From G965230065 sp965230065 (GTDB taxonomy: Bacteria; Bacteroidota; Bacteroidia; Cytophagales; Cyclobacteriaceae): a stretch of DNA of 64,000 nt. The stretch is taken from NCBI GenBank assembly GCA_965230065.1, contig OZ245942.1, forward strand, positions 3,844,001-3,908,000, in the 5' to 3' direction. The notes below the pieces were generated by a model. It was given only the letters and a program-made list of their open reading frames with translations, was not told where the DNA came from and did not search any database. Position 1 is the stretch's first letter; every line of letters starts with the position of its first letter. Below are positions 8,826 through 16,839 of the stretch, one piece after another. The position numbers were made by a program, and so were the translations under genes.

Positions 8826-10370
8826 TTATGTCAGTGGTCCCGGATTGAACAATACCAGATCATTATATAAGCCCAATCTGTCGGTAGCTACTTTTTTAGT
8901 ACCACTGGCTACTTCCAATATCATGTTGAAAAGTTTCCAACCCATTTCCTCAACGCTTTGGGTGCCATAGGCAATGGGTCCCGCATCAAAATCTATCAGG
9001 TCAAACCAACGATTGCTTAGCTTTGAATTAGAACTCACTTTAATGACAGGCACCATCGGCAGCCCATAAGGTGTCCCCCGGCCTGTAATAAAAACGTGCA
9101 TGTTCATGCCCGCGGCAAGTTGCAAAGTGCCACATACAAAATCACTGGCAGGCGTTGCCACAAAATTCAATCCTTTGGTACGCACTTTTTCACCAGGAGA
9201 AACCACATCCACAATAGGACTGGTGCCTGATTTGGCAATGGAACCCAGTGCTTTTTCAACAATATTGCTCAAACCGCCTTTTTTATTGCCCGGAGATGTA
9301 TTTGCACTCCGGTCTGCCTGGCCGTTTTTTAAATAGGTGTCATACCATGCCATTTCGTCCTTCAGGGCTTGTGCAACCTTTTCATTCACGGCCCTGGGAA
9401 CGAGCAAATGGATGGCGTCCCTTACTTCGGTAACTTCTGAAAACAGCACTGTGCCACCTGCCCGGACAATTAAATCGGCAGCGAAACCCGCAGCAGGGTT
9501 GCCTGTGAGTCCGGAAAAAGCATCACTGCCACCGCATTGCATACCAACTACCAAATCAGACACAGGGCAGGTTTCTCGTTGTCTTTTATTTAATTTTTCA
9601 AGATGTTTTTCTGCCAGGGCCATGATGCCATTCGCCATTTCTTCAAACCCGGTGAATGCATCATCCTGCAAATAAAGTATAGAATGGTGTTCAGGGTTAT
9701 CTGAATTGGGCAATAGACGTTCAGGCCTCAACTTTTCGCAACCCAAACCAATGATCATCACTTCATCCCCAAAGTTAGGGTTTTGGGCAATGTGTTTTAT
9801 CGTTTTAACAGGAACCATAGCAGCGGGTGCATCAATGGCTATACCGCATCCGTAGTGGTGATTAAAAGCTACCACATCGTCTACATTTGGATAAAGTGGA
9901 AGCAATTCCTTTTTAATTTTATCCCTGATATAATTGGTTATGCCCGCCACGCACTGCACGCTGATGGTAATACCCAGCACATTTTTAGTGCCTACACTGC
10001 CGTTGGCATTCCTAAAACCCTGGAATGTATAGTCTATCAAAGGTGCTGACTGCACTTCATCGCTTCTTTCATAATGAATATCATCCAGGTCTGGTGGCTG
10101 GGGCATGGTTATATTACCTTCATTGACCCACTGTCCTTTCCTAATATCTTTGTTTGCAAAACCAATGGTTTGTCCATAGCGGATAACTGCACTTCCTGCC
10201 TCTAGCTCTTCCAGGGCAACTTTGTGTCCCATGGGAATATCCTGTTCCAAAGCAATTTTGTCTAAAACAACCGTTCCTTTTGCCAAACCCGATGGATTGG
10301 TAATAATGCCCACATTATCTGAGGGCATTATTCTAACAATCGTACTTTCTGATTTGGTTGTATGATTCAT
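8826..10370 (-). CDS. garD: Galactarate dehydratase (UxaA/GarD family)
   Basis: This 514-residue enzyme dehydrates galactarate to 5-dehydro-4-deoxyglucarate, the substrate of the neighbouring KdgD. The N-terminal SAF domain (about 1-95, with NVGIITNPSGLAKGTVV) is followed by the two catalytic domains of the UxaA family. GFRNANGSVGTKNVLGITIS, SVQCVAGITNYI, FNHHYGCGIAIDAP and LGCEKLRPERLL match GarD better than altronate dehydratase (UxaA, about 495 residues). MQCGGSDAFSGLTGNPAAG and TGRGTPYGLPMVPVIKV are the C-terminal family motifs. An altronate-type specificity cannot be wholly excluded, but pairing with kdgD favours galactarate. It is transcribed away from the ABC operon. Confidence 0.9.
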   Translation of the reverse strand: MNHTTKSESTIVRIMPSDNVGIITNPSGLAKGTVVLDKIALEQDIPMGHKVALEELEAGSAVIRYGQTIGFANKDIRKGQWVNEGNITMPQPPDLDDIHYERSDEVQSAPLIDYTFQGFRNANGSVGTKNVLGITISVQCVAGITNYIRDKIKKELLPLYPNVDDVVAFNHHYGCGIAIDAPAAMVPVKTIKHIAQNPNFGDEVMIIGLGCEKLRPERLLPNSDNPEHHSILYLQDDAFTGFEEMANGIMALAEKHLEKLNKRQRETCPVSDLVVGMQCGGSDAFSGLTGNPAAGFAADLIVRAGGTVLFSEVTEVRDAIHLLVPRAVNEKVAQALKDEMAWYDTYLKNGQADRSANTSPGNKKGGLSNIVEKALGSIAKSGTSPIVDVVSPGEKVRTKGLNFVATPASDFVCGTLQLAAGMNMHVFITGRGTPYGLPMVPVIKVSSNSKLSNRWFDLIDFDAGPIAYGTQSVEEMGWKLFNMILEVASGTKKVATDRLGLYNDLVLFNPGPLT

Positions 10371-10541
10371 TTATACAGGAATAGCAGAAGTTCATCCAAG
10401 TCAAATATAATGGAATTAAAACAAAAATAAACAAGACAATAAAGGCACTTTTATTCATTTCCCATACATTGCCTCATGCGCTTTCTTCAAAAAAAATTAA
10501 AATACCTTGTGGAAAATTAAAAAAAATGATTTACTATTGTG

Positions 10542-10563
10542 GTGTATTAGTTAAATAGTACAC
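10542..10563. promoter_or_regulatory. Candidate operator for the YtrA-type GntR regulator
   Basis: GTGTA and TACAC half-sites are separated by 12 bases, 18 bases before the ATG of the ABC-transporter operon. YtrA-subfamily regulators usually repress their own operon from such inverted repeats overlapping the promoter, and the third gene of this operon is such a regulator. The link is inference from position and symmetry. Confidence 0.5.
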
Positions 10564-10580
10564 TAAGTTAATAGTAAAAC

Positions 10581-11417
10581 ATGCTTCAGATTGAACAACT
10601 TTCTTTTGGATATGGTAAAAAACGCCCACTTTTTGACCACCTCAATCTTACTTTGCCGTCTGGTAATATTTATGGTTTGCTGGGAAAGAACGGAGCTGGC
10701 AAATCGACTTTGCTAAAAATCATTAGTGGGTTGCTGTTCCCCAGTCATGGAAAACTGGATGTAGTAGGCTTCCAGCCGAAAGACCGATTTCCACAGTTTT
10801 TACAGGAAATTTACCTGATTACCGAGGAGTTTCATTTGCCATCGTTGACTATGGAGCGGTACGTTAAATTATACAGTCCGTTTTATCCCCGGTTTAGTTA
10901 TAGTTTGTTTGATGCATACATTGAGGAATTTAAACTTCCGAAAGGGCAAAAGCTTTCCACGCTTTCGTATGGGCAGAAGAAGAAATTCCTCCTGTCATTC
11001 GGGCTGGCCACAGACTGTAAACTGTTGGTGCTGGACGAACCAACCAACGGGCTGGACATCCCTTCTAAGAGCCAGTTTCGTAAAGTAATTGCCAATGCCA
11101 TTCACGAAGACCGCAGCTTTATCATCTCTACCCACCAGGTGCGGGATATGGAAAACCTCATCGATCCTGTTATTATCCTTGACGAAGGGGAAATCGTATT
11201 CTTTCAGGATTACGAACAGATTTCCAGAAAGCTTGCCTTTTCGCGTCAGGCAACGTTACCCTATGACGGCAGCCTGGTTTATTCAGAGTCATCCTTTGGT
11301 GGTTATACTGTGGTGAAAGAAAACATAGGCGGGGAAGAAACCAATATGAACCTGGAAATCCTGTTCAACGCGGTGATAAGCAATAAGGAGAAAGTTTATG
11401 AAATCTTCAAAAGCTGA
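10581..11417 (+). CDS. ABC transporter ATP-binding protein (ABC-2 type)
   Basis: This is the ATPase subunit of a two-component exporter. In 278 residues it shows Walker A (GKNGAGKST, about 35-43), a Q-loop region, the signature LSYGQ (128-132; YGQ type rather than SGGQ), Walker B LLVLDEP (148-154), the D-loop TNGLD, and the switch His in IISTHQVRDME. The LSYGQKKK signature is typical of the YtrB/EcsA-like branch. The C-terminal 60 residues are less conserved. It starts an operon with the overlapping membrane protein, a GntR repressor and a GIN-domain protein, an arrangement usually tied to envelope-active compounds or stress (inference). Confidence 0.93.
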   Translation: MLQIEQLSFGYGKKRPLFDHLNLTLPSGNIYGLLGKNGAGKSTLLKIISGLLFPSHGKLDVVGFQPKDRFPQFLQEIYLITEEFHLPSLTMERYVKLYSPFYPRFSYSLFDAYIEEFKLPKGQKLSTLSYGQKKKFLLSFGLATDCKLLVLDEPTNGLDIPSKSQFRKVIANAIHEDRSFIISTHQVRDMENLIDPVIILDEGEIVFFQDYEQISRKLAFSRQATLPYDGSLVYSESSFGGYTVVKENIGGEETNMNLEILFNAVISNKEKVYEIFKS

Positions 11418-12174
11418 AACCATGAGACAATATTTTGACATACCAAGATTTTGGCTGCTGTTGAAGCTGGAACTTTACCGAAGCCAAAAAGCTGTGCTGA
11501 TGACCCTGGTAATCGCTTTCGGGTTACATTTTTTCATAGACCTGTTGCTATCGCCCATACTGGAACCCACCCGTGTAGTTTATAAGCACTCAGATAATTA
11601 TGCCTTTTCCCTGATTTTGGGAGGGCTTATTCTCAGCAGCCTTTCCTTCCATGACCTGGGCAACACACTGAGAAGGCATCGTTATCTTACGTTGCCCGCC
11701 TCTAATCTGGAAAAATTTGCCAGCATGTGGCTATTAACCACCTTTGGGTGGGGTCTCGGGTTCACTTTTATTTATACACTTTATACAATGGGCGCAAATA
11801 TCATTGGCCCATTTTTGCTTGGTTACATGGATTTTCAGCCATTTAATCCTTTGGATGAATTTCCACTCACAGCCATGCGGTATTACCTGGTAACGCAAGG
11901 AATTTTTCTGGTAGGGGCTACCCATTTCAAGGGTTATGTTTTTCCCAAAACTCTGTTCACGCTTATACTCTTTGCTGCGGTTTGCGGATTCATTGCTTAT
12001 CTCATCATGTCTGACACGTTTCATACTGATGATGAAGGTGACGATAGTATGGCGTATTTGGAAGGAACCATTGTACACCAGATGTGGATAGGGCTGCTAT
12101 GGATGTTTTGGTGGATACTCGCACCGGCTTGTTGGGTAATCACTTATTTGGGACTAAAAGAGAAGGAGGTATAG
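11398..12174 (+). CDS. ABC-2 type permease-like membrane protein
   Basis: This 258-residue integral membrane protein is the probable permease of the preceding ATPase. Six hydrophobic segments can be seen, including AVLMTLVIAFGLHFFIDLLL, FSLILGGLILSSLSF, WLLTTFGWGLGFTFIYTLY, TLFTLILFAAVCGFIAYLI and MWIGLLWMFWWILAPA. The segment RRHRYLTLPASNLEKFASMWL is typical of Bacteroidota proteins of this type, where the phrase TLPAS..EK recurs. Its ATG at 11398 lies 20 bases inside the ATPase gene behind an AAGGAG ribosome site, so the two are translationally coupled. An ATG at 11422 is an alternative start. Confidence 0.8.
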   Translation: MKSSKAETMRQYFDIPRFWLLLKLELYRSQKAVLMTLVIAFGLHFFIDLLLSPILEPTRVVYKHSDNYAFSLILGGLILSSLSFHDLGNTLRRHRYLTLPASNLEKFASMWLLTTFGWGLGFTFIYTLYTMGANIIGPFLLGYMDFQPFNPLDEFPLTAMRYYLVTQGIFLVGATHFKGYVFPKTLFTLILFAAVCGFIAYLIMSDTFHTDDEGDDSMAYLEGTIVHQMWIGLLWMFWWILAPACWVITYLGLKEKEV

Positions 12175-12175
12175 C

Positions 12176-12574
12176 ATGGAGTTCAACGATAACCAGGCCA
12201 TATACTTACAGATTGCCGACCTCTTTTGTGAGAATATTCTGCTCAAAAAATGGAATTCCGGCGACCGCATTCCTTCCGTGAGGGAAATGGCCGTCAATAT
12301 AGAAGTAAACCCCAATACTGTTATGCGTACATTCAACTATTTACAAGATCAGGGCATCATCTTCAACAAAAGGGGTATTGGCTACTTTGTGGCCGAAGAT
12401 GGCTTTCAGAAAACCAAAGCCCTTCGGAAAGAAGATTTTGTAAACAACGAACTGCCCAGGGTTTTTAAAGAAATGAGCCTGCTCAACATCACCCTGGAAG
12501 ATGTAAAAAAATATTACGAACAATACGAAAATAACCAGGAAAACGGGGCAGGAACAACACCCGCAGATAATTAA
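12176..12574 (+). CDS. GntR-family (YtrA subfamily) transcriptional regulator
   Basis: This 132-residue repressor has the GntR winged helix at residues about 8-75 (AIYLQIADLFCENILL, GDRIPSVREMAVNIEVNPNT, YLQDQGIIFNKRGIGYFV) and only a short helical tail. That size and layout define the YtrA subfamily, which controls adjacent ABC transporter genes. The start is well supported by a strong AAGGAGGT site 5 bases upstream, overlapping the end of the permease gene. Its likely operator is the GTGTA-N12-TACAC inverted repeat before the operon. Confidence 0.92.
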   Translation: MEFNDNQAIYLQIADLFCENILLKKWNSGDRIPSVREMAVNIEVNPNTVMRTFNYLQDQGIIFNKRGIGYFVAEDGFQKTKALRKEDFVNNELPRVFKEMSLLNITLEDVKKYYEQYENNQENGAGTTPADN

Positions 12575-12598
12575 TGGGAGCTTTAAAGTTTATGTACT

Positions 12599-13129
12599 AT
12601 GAAAACAACTCATAAAATATTATTAGGAATAACAGGCTTTCTCATCATTTACCTGATTACCGGCCTGGTGGCACTACGGAACGAAACGATGGAATTACTT
12701 TCAAAAACCCAACTGGAAAATAAATACAAGACAATGCCCGTAGACACTTTTGCAGGGGTTGATTTCTCAGCACATTGGAATGTGATCATTAAACAGGGCA
12801 AAGAATACAAAGTAGAACTGGCAGCAGATGAAAGTGGTGTTTTAAAACCCAACCTGGAAAACAGGGAGGGCATGCTGTACTTTAAGGTTGAAACCGTGGG
12901 AGAGGTAAAAAACCAAAGGATAAATGCCAAAGTAACGGTGCCTTCCCTGAAAGAAATTAAAATTGTCCAGGGTACAAACCTCCACCTTGGGAATTTCACG
13001 GCAGACTCGCTGAATATTGTCCTGGAAAATGGCGGGGAGTTTATCGGAAACAACAACCAAATCAACTATACATCCTTCAAAACCTCCGGCGATGCCTGGC
13101 TGCAACTGACCGATGACCCGGATTTTTAG
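12599..13129 (+). CDS. GIN-domain (DUF2807-like) membrane-anchored protein
   Basis: This 176-residue protein has one N-terminal hydrophobic anchor (ILLGITGFLIIYLITGLVAL) and then a beta-rich domain. The run FAGVDFSAHWNVIIKQGKEYKVELAAD followed by ..INAKVTVPSLKEIKIVQGTNLHL and the repeated short strands match the start of the putative auto-transporter-head GIN domain (DUF2807). Only about two beta-solenoid turns are present, so it is shorter than most members. It follows the GntR gene by 24 bases and belongs to the ABC operon. The function of the domain is not established. Confidence 0.65.
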   Translation: MKTTHKILLGITGFLIIYLITGLVALRNETMELLSKTQLENKYKTMPVDTFAGVDFSAHWNVIIKQGKEYKVELAADESGVLKPNLENREGMLYFKVETVGEVKNQRINAKVTVPSLKEIKIVQGTNLHLGNFTADSLNIVLENGGEFIGNNNQINYTSFKTSGDAWLQLTDDPDF

Positions 13130-13153
13130 TTAACCATAAAGAGATTACAAAAA

Positions 13154-14164
13154 ATGAGCGCAGTTAAAATTCAAAAGGATACCCTCATGAAAGCGGTGGT
13201 TTGTACAAAATACGGAACACCGGATGTGCTTCAATTGAAAACGGTTGAAAAGCCTGTTCCCAAAGACAATGAAGTATTGGTAAAAGTTCGTGCTTCAAGC
13301 GTTGCAGCAGGCGACTGCCGGATTCGAAGTTTTACGGTTCCTCCTTCTTTCTGGCTTCCGGCCCGGATAGCCCTGGGTTTTACAAAGCCCAGAAAAGATA
13401 TACTGGGTATGGAGTTGGCTGGGGAAATTGAATCGGTGGGCCAAAATGTTACCAGGTTTAAAGCTGGCGACCCGGTCTTTGCCTCAGTGATTGAACACGG
13501 TTTTGGCGCGTATGCAGAATACAAATGCCTCCCTGAAGACGGACTCATCGCCATTAAACCATACAACTTGACGTATGAGGAAGCCGCTGCGGTTCCCATC
13601 GGTGCCCGAACAGCTTTGTATTTTTTGAGAAAAGCTAATATCAGCCAGGGGCAAAAAATACTGATTTATGGGGCTTCAGGAAGTGTAGGAACATATGCCG
13701 TGCAGCTTGCCAGGCACTTTGGGGCAGAAGTAACCGGAGTGTGCTCTACCGCTAATCTTGAACTGGTAAAATCTTTAGGAGCTCATAAAGTTATTGATTA
13801 CACTACTACTGACTTTACTGCGCAAAATGGTAAAACATACGATGCTATTTTTGATACGGTGGGCAAAACCTCCCTGTATGCCAGTTTGAAATGTTTAAAG
13901 AAAGGAGGTACATATCTTCATACCGTTTCCGGCCCGGCACTCAGTATGCAAATGGCATTCCTCTCGAGGATAAGTGATAAGCGGCTTATTGGCGGCGGGC
14001 CTCCCAAAAAGATAGAACAACTCATCTTTCTCAAAGAACTAATTGAGGCAGGGCACCTAAAACCGGTCATGGACAGATGCTATCCGCTGGAACAACTCCC
14101 TGAAGCCCACCGCTATGTGGATACCGGGCGCAAAAAAGGAAATGTGGCCATCAAAATAGTATGA
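13154..14164 (+). CDS. NAD(P)-dependent medium-chain dehydrogenase, quinone-reductase type (copy 1)
   Basis: This 336-residue cytosolic MDR oxidoreductase has a GroES-like N-terminal domain (MKAVVCTKYGTPDVLQL, ILGMELAGEIESVG) and a Rossmann domain with GASGSVGTYAVQLARHFGAEV and the downstream VCST loop, typical of NADPH binding. No structural-zinc cysteine cluster is visible, which points to a zinc-free quinone or enone reductase. The protein ends KKGNVAIKIV. Homologues start at MKAVV, so the ATG at 13187 is a possible alternative to 13154. Two diverged paralogues follow at 15811 and 16832. The true substrate is unknown. Confidence 0.87.
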   Translation: MSAVKIQKDTLMKAVVCTKYGTPDVLQLKTVEKPVPKDNEVLVKVRASSVAAGDCRIRSFTVPPSFWLPARIALGFTKPRKDILGMELAGEIESVGQNVTRFKAGDPVFASVIEHGFGAYAEYKCLPEDGLIAIKPYNLTYEEAAAVPIGARTALYFLRKANISQGQKILIYGASGSVGTYAVQLARHFGAEVTGVCSTANLELVKSLGAHKVIDYTTTDFTAQNGKTYDAIFDTVGKTSLYASLKCLKKGGTYLHTVSGPALSMQMAFLSRISDKRLIGGGPPKKIEQLIFLKELIEAGHLKPVMDRCYPLEQLPEAHRYVDTGRKKGNVAIKIV

Positions 14165-14203
14165 CCAAATTATTATTTCGTCCAAAGCCAACCTGAACAA
14201 GCA

Positions 14204-14938
14204 ATGAAAACAATATTAAGCTCTAGAAAGAAGACGGCAAGGCTAGCGGGTTTTCTCTACCTGGTAGTAGTATTGACTGGCATTTTTAGCCTTATGTATG
14301 TTCCTTCCCAGCTCATTGTGTGGGATGATGCAGCAGTCACCATTGATAACATCAAGGCTGCTGAATTTCTGTATAGATTGGGTGCTGTAAGTGGTTTGGT
14401 TTGTTATACTTTTTTCTTGCTACTACCTCTGGTTTTGTATCAACTCTTCAAAGAAGTTGATAAAACCCAGGCAATACTCATGGTCATACTCGCTGTTATC
14501 AGTGTACCCATCTCTTTTGTCAGTATCATCAATAAATTTGATATACTCTCACTTTTAAGTGAGGCAGACTATTTAAAAGCCCTGGGAATAGAACAGGTAC
14601 ATGCACAGGTCATGTTATCGCTTGCATCGTATCATAATGGTATTCTTACGGCCCAAATATTTTGGGCACTGTGGCTGTTTCCCTTTGGTTATTTGGTGTT
14701 CAAATCCGGATTTCTGCCAAAGATTTTAGGCATATTCCTGATGGTGGGTAGCGTTGGTTATCTGATAGATTTCTTTGGATATTCTCTATTTCCTGATTAT
14801 GGTGAAACAGGAATTTCTACCTTCGTTACCCTCCCGGCCAGCATTGGGGAAATTGGTACTTGTCTCTGGCTACTGATTATGGGTGCAAAAGAGCGACAAG
14901 TGGTTTCAAATATAGCTGAGTTGCAGCCGGAAATGTAA
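14204..14938 (+). CDS. DUF4386 multi-pass membrane protein
   Basis: This 244-residue integral membrane protein has about six transmembrane helices. The family hallmark is the opening KKTARLAGFLYLVVVLTGIF and the later pattern FWALWLFPFGYLVFKSGFLPKILGIFLM.VGSVGYLIDFF, both present here. The C-terminus (AKERQ..) is cytosolic. DUF4386 has no known function. It lies 39 bases after the first dehydrogenase and is often found near oxidoreductases in Bacteroidota, though I cannot derive a role from that. Confidence 0.82.
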   Translation: MKTILSSRKKTARLAGFLYLVVVLTGIFSLMYVPSQLIVWDDAAVTIDNIKAAEFLYRLGAVSGLVCYTFFLLLPLVLYQLFKEVDKTQAILMVILAVISVPISFVSIINKFDILSLLSEADYLKALGIEQVHAQVMLSLASYHNGILTAQIFWALWLFPFGYLVFKSGFLPKILGIFLMVGSVGYLIDFFGYSLFPDYGETGISTFVTLPASIGEIGTCLWLLIMGAKERQVVSNIAELQPEM

Positions 14939-14946
14939 ATGTTTAA

Positions 14947-15086
14947 GTACATTCAAAAAAAACTGATGCTGGACGGTTTGTAAAACAGGCATCTTGCCTG
15001 TGCCCCAGCCTATGCGGGCCAACTTGTTAACAGGCGAGACGCCTGTTCCACACTTAATTTAACTGTTAAAATAATTTTGAATGTAC
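14947..15086. repeat. MITE-like element with 12-bp terminal inverted repeats
   Basis: GTACATTCAAAA (14947-14958) and its exact complement TTTTGAATGTAC (15075-15086) bracket 140 bases. Inside are two hairpins, ACAGGC(atctt)GCCTGT and ACAGGC(gaga)..GCCTGT. No coding frame is present. The element sits between DUF4386 and the methyltransferase gene. It resembles small non-autonomous palindromic elements; mobility is inferred only from structure. Confidence 0.6.
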
Positions 15087-15118
15087 ATAATGCTATTTCA
15101 ATAAAGAAGGATAAACCC

Positions 15119-15808
15119 ATGAAAACAATTGTAAATGCAATGCATGAATCATCGGATGTTCGGCAACCCAAAGAAGTAGAAAGGTCAAAAAAGAAAGCGA
15201 CCTTCTGGGATAAACGCTCAAAACATTATGATGAATCCATCATAAAACATAGCCCGGGTTATCAAAAAACAATTGATAGCACCAAGTCATGGCTTTCCCA
15301 TTCAGATGTGGTACTTGACTTTGCTTGTGCTTCCGGGGAAATAAGTCTTGGTATTGCCCCGCATGTGCAACAGGTGTATAGCATTGACCTGTCCATAAAA
15401 ATGATTGAACTGGCGAATCAAAAAGCACAGGACCGGAAAGCAAATAATGTTCATTTTTATCAAACCGATGTTTTTGACCAAAAGCTGGAAAGTGGGTCTT
15501 TCACGGCTATTATCGCATTAAACATTCTTCATTTGGTAGATGATGCTTCCGGGGTTTTGGGCAGGCTGAATGAATTATTGCAACCCGGCGGATTATTAAT
15601 TTCCCAAACCCCCTGTCTGGGTGAGCAGGGGTGGGTTGTCGGAACTTTGATAAACCTTGCCCAAAAAGTGAAATTGGTACCAACAATTCTCAGTTTTAAG
15701 ACCACTGAGTTGGAATCAATGGTGGCGAACAGCGGTTTTGAGATAATTGAATCCAAAATTTGGAACGAGAAAGATGCAACCCAATGGATTGTTGCCCGGA
15801 AAACTTAA
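15119..15808 (+). CDS. Class I SAM-dependent methyltransferase
   Basis: This 229-residue cytosolic methyltransferase has motif I VLDFACASGEISLGIA (SAM-binding; the more usual Gly-rich loop is ASGE here), the acidic ribose-binding residue in VYSIDLSIKMIELA, motif IV TAIIALNILHLVDD, and the post-motif LLQPGGLLISQTPCLGE. These fit the UbiE/Methyltransf_11/25 group. The frame is open from a TTG at 15077 inside the preceding element; the ATG at 15119 after AAGAAGGATAA is preferred. It sits between two dehydrogenase paralogues with 2 bases to the next ATG, so a shared role in small-molecule modification is possible (inference). Confidence 0.86.
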   Translation: MKTIVNAMHESSDVRQPKEVERSKKKATFWDKRSKHYDESIIKHSPGYQKTIDSTKSWLSHSDVVLDFACASGEISLGIAPHVQQVYSIDLSIKMIELANQKAQDRKANNVHFYQTDVFDQKLESGSFTAIIALNILHLVDDASGVLGRLNELLQPGGLLISQTPCLGEQGWVVGTLINLAQKVKLVPTILSFKTTELESMVANSGFEIIESKIWNEKDATQWIVARKT

Positions 15809-15810
15809 CG

Positions 15811-16839
15811 ATGACAAAAAATCAGAAAAATGTAATCTTTAAACTCATGAAAGCCATTCTCTGCACCAAATACGGCCCACCCGAAGTACTTCAACTGAAA
15901 GAAGTGCCAAAACCCATACCCAAAGCCAATGAAGTACTGATAAAAATCCATGCTGCCACCGTAACCATGGGCGACTGCGAACTGCGAGGCCTGTTATTAC
16001 CTTTGTGGACACGCATTCCCCTGCGACTGTACATGGGCTATAGCAAGCCCCGCAACTTCACGCCCGGCATGGAATTATCAGGCGTTATAGAAGCGGTGGG
16101 AGAGAAGGTGAAAAACTTTAAAATGGGCGATGCGGTTTTTGGCTCCAGCGGTATGGGCATGGGCACCAATGCTGAATACAAAGCCATTTCGTGCAAGGGT
16201 GCGTTGGCTATCAAGCCCCCAGGCATCAGTCATGAAGAAGTGGCTACCATAGCAGTGGGAGGGAACAATGCACTGCATTTTCTGGGAAAAGCCAATATCC
16301 AGCCCGGGCAAAAAGTGCTGATTATCGGTGCGGGCGGAAGCATAGGAACCTACGGAGTACAACTCGCAAAACTGTATGGTGCCAAAGTAACCGCCGTGGA
16401 CAGCACAGAAAAGCTAGACATGCTGCGTACTATTGGGGCGGACCATGTTATTGATTACACAAAGGAAAGTTTTGTGGCACATGCAACTGAAAATGCCGAA
16501 AAGTATGATGTGGTTTTTGATATTGTATACGGCACTTCTTTTTCACAATGTATCAGCATTCTAAAAAAAGAAAGTACTTATTTGATGGCAAATCCCAGTC
16601 CGTCAAAAATGCTGCGGGCAACCTGGGTTTCCAAAACAAGCAGCAAAAAAGTAATCTTCGCATTCGCAGGTGAAAAGCCTGAAGACTTCGCTTACCTCGC
16701 CCAACTTATGGAAGCAGGAAAAATTAAAGCAGTAATTGACAAAACTTACCCATTAGCAAAAATCGCCGAAGCCCACGAATATGTAGAAAGCGGCCATAAA
16801 AAAGGAAATGTAATCATTAAGATTGATGATAATGACTAA
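15811..16839 (+). CDS. NAD(P)-dependent medium-chain dehydrogenase (copy 2)
   Basis: This is the second MDR paralogue, with the same two-domain layout: MKAILCTKYGPPEVLQL, FTPGMELSGVIEAVGEKV, and the cofactor loop IIGAGGSIGTYGVQLAKLYGAKVTAVDS. No zinc ligands of the structural lobe are present. It ends KKGNVIIKIDDND. The start at 15811, two bases after the methyltransferase stop, gives a 12-residue extension; homologues suggest that the ATG at 15847 may be used instead. The stop overlaps the start of the next paralogue. Confidence 0.87.
   Translation: MTKNQKNVIFKLMKAILCTKYGPPEVLQLKEVPKPIPKANEVLIKIHAATVTMGDCELRGLLLPLWTRIPLRLYMGYSKPRNFTPGMELSGVIEAVGEKVKNFKMGDAVFGSSGMGMGTNAEYKAISCKGALAIKPPGISHEEVATIAVGGNNALHFLGKANIQPGQKVLIIGAGGSIGTYGVQLAKLYGAKVTAVDSTEKLDMLRTIGADHVIDYTKESFVAHATENAEKYDVVFDIVYGTSFSQCISILKKESTYLMANPSPSKMLRATWVSKTSSKKVIFAFAGEKPEDFAYLAQLMEAGKIKAVIDKTYPLAKIAEAHEYVESGHKKGNVIIKIDDND

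Noticed and set aside
15077..15118. TTG start for the methyltransferase.
   Set aside because: It lies within the inverted-repeat element; the ATG at 15119 has a better ribosome site.
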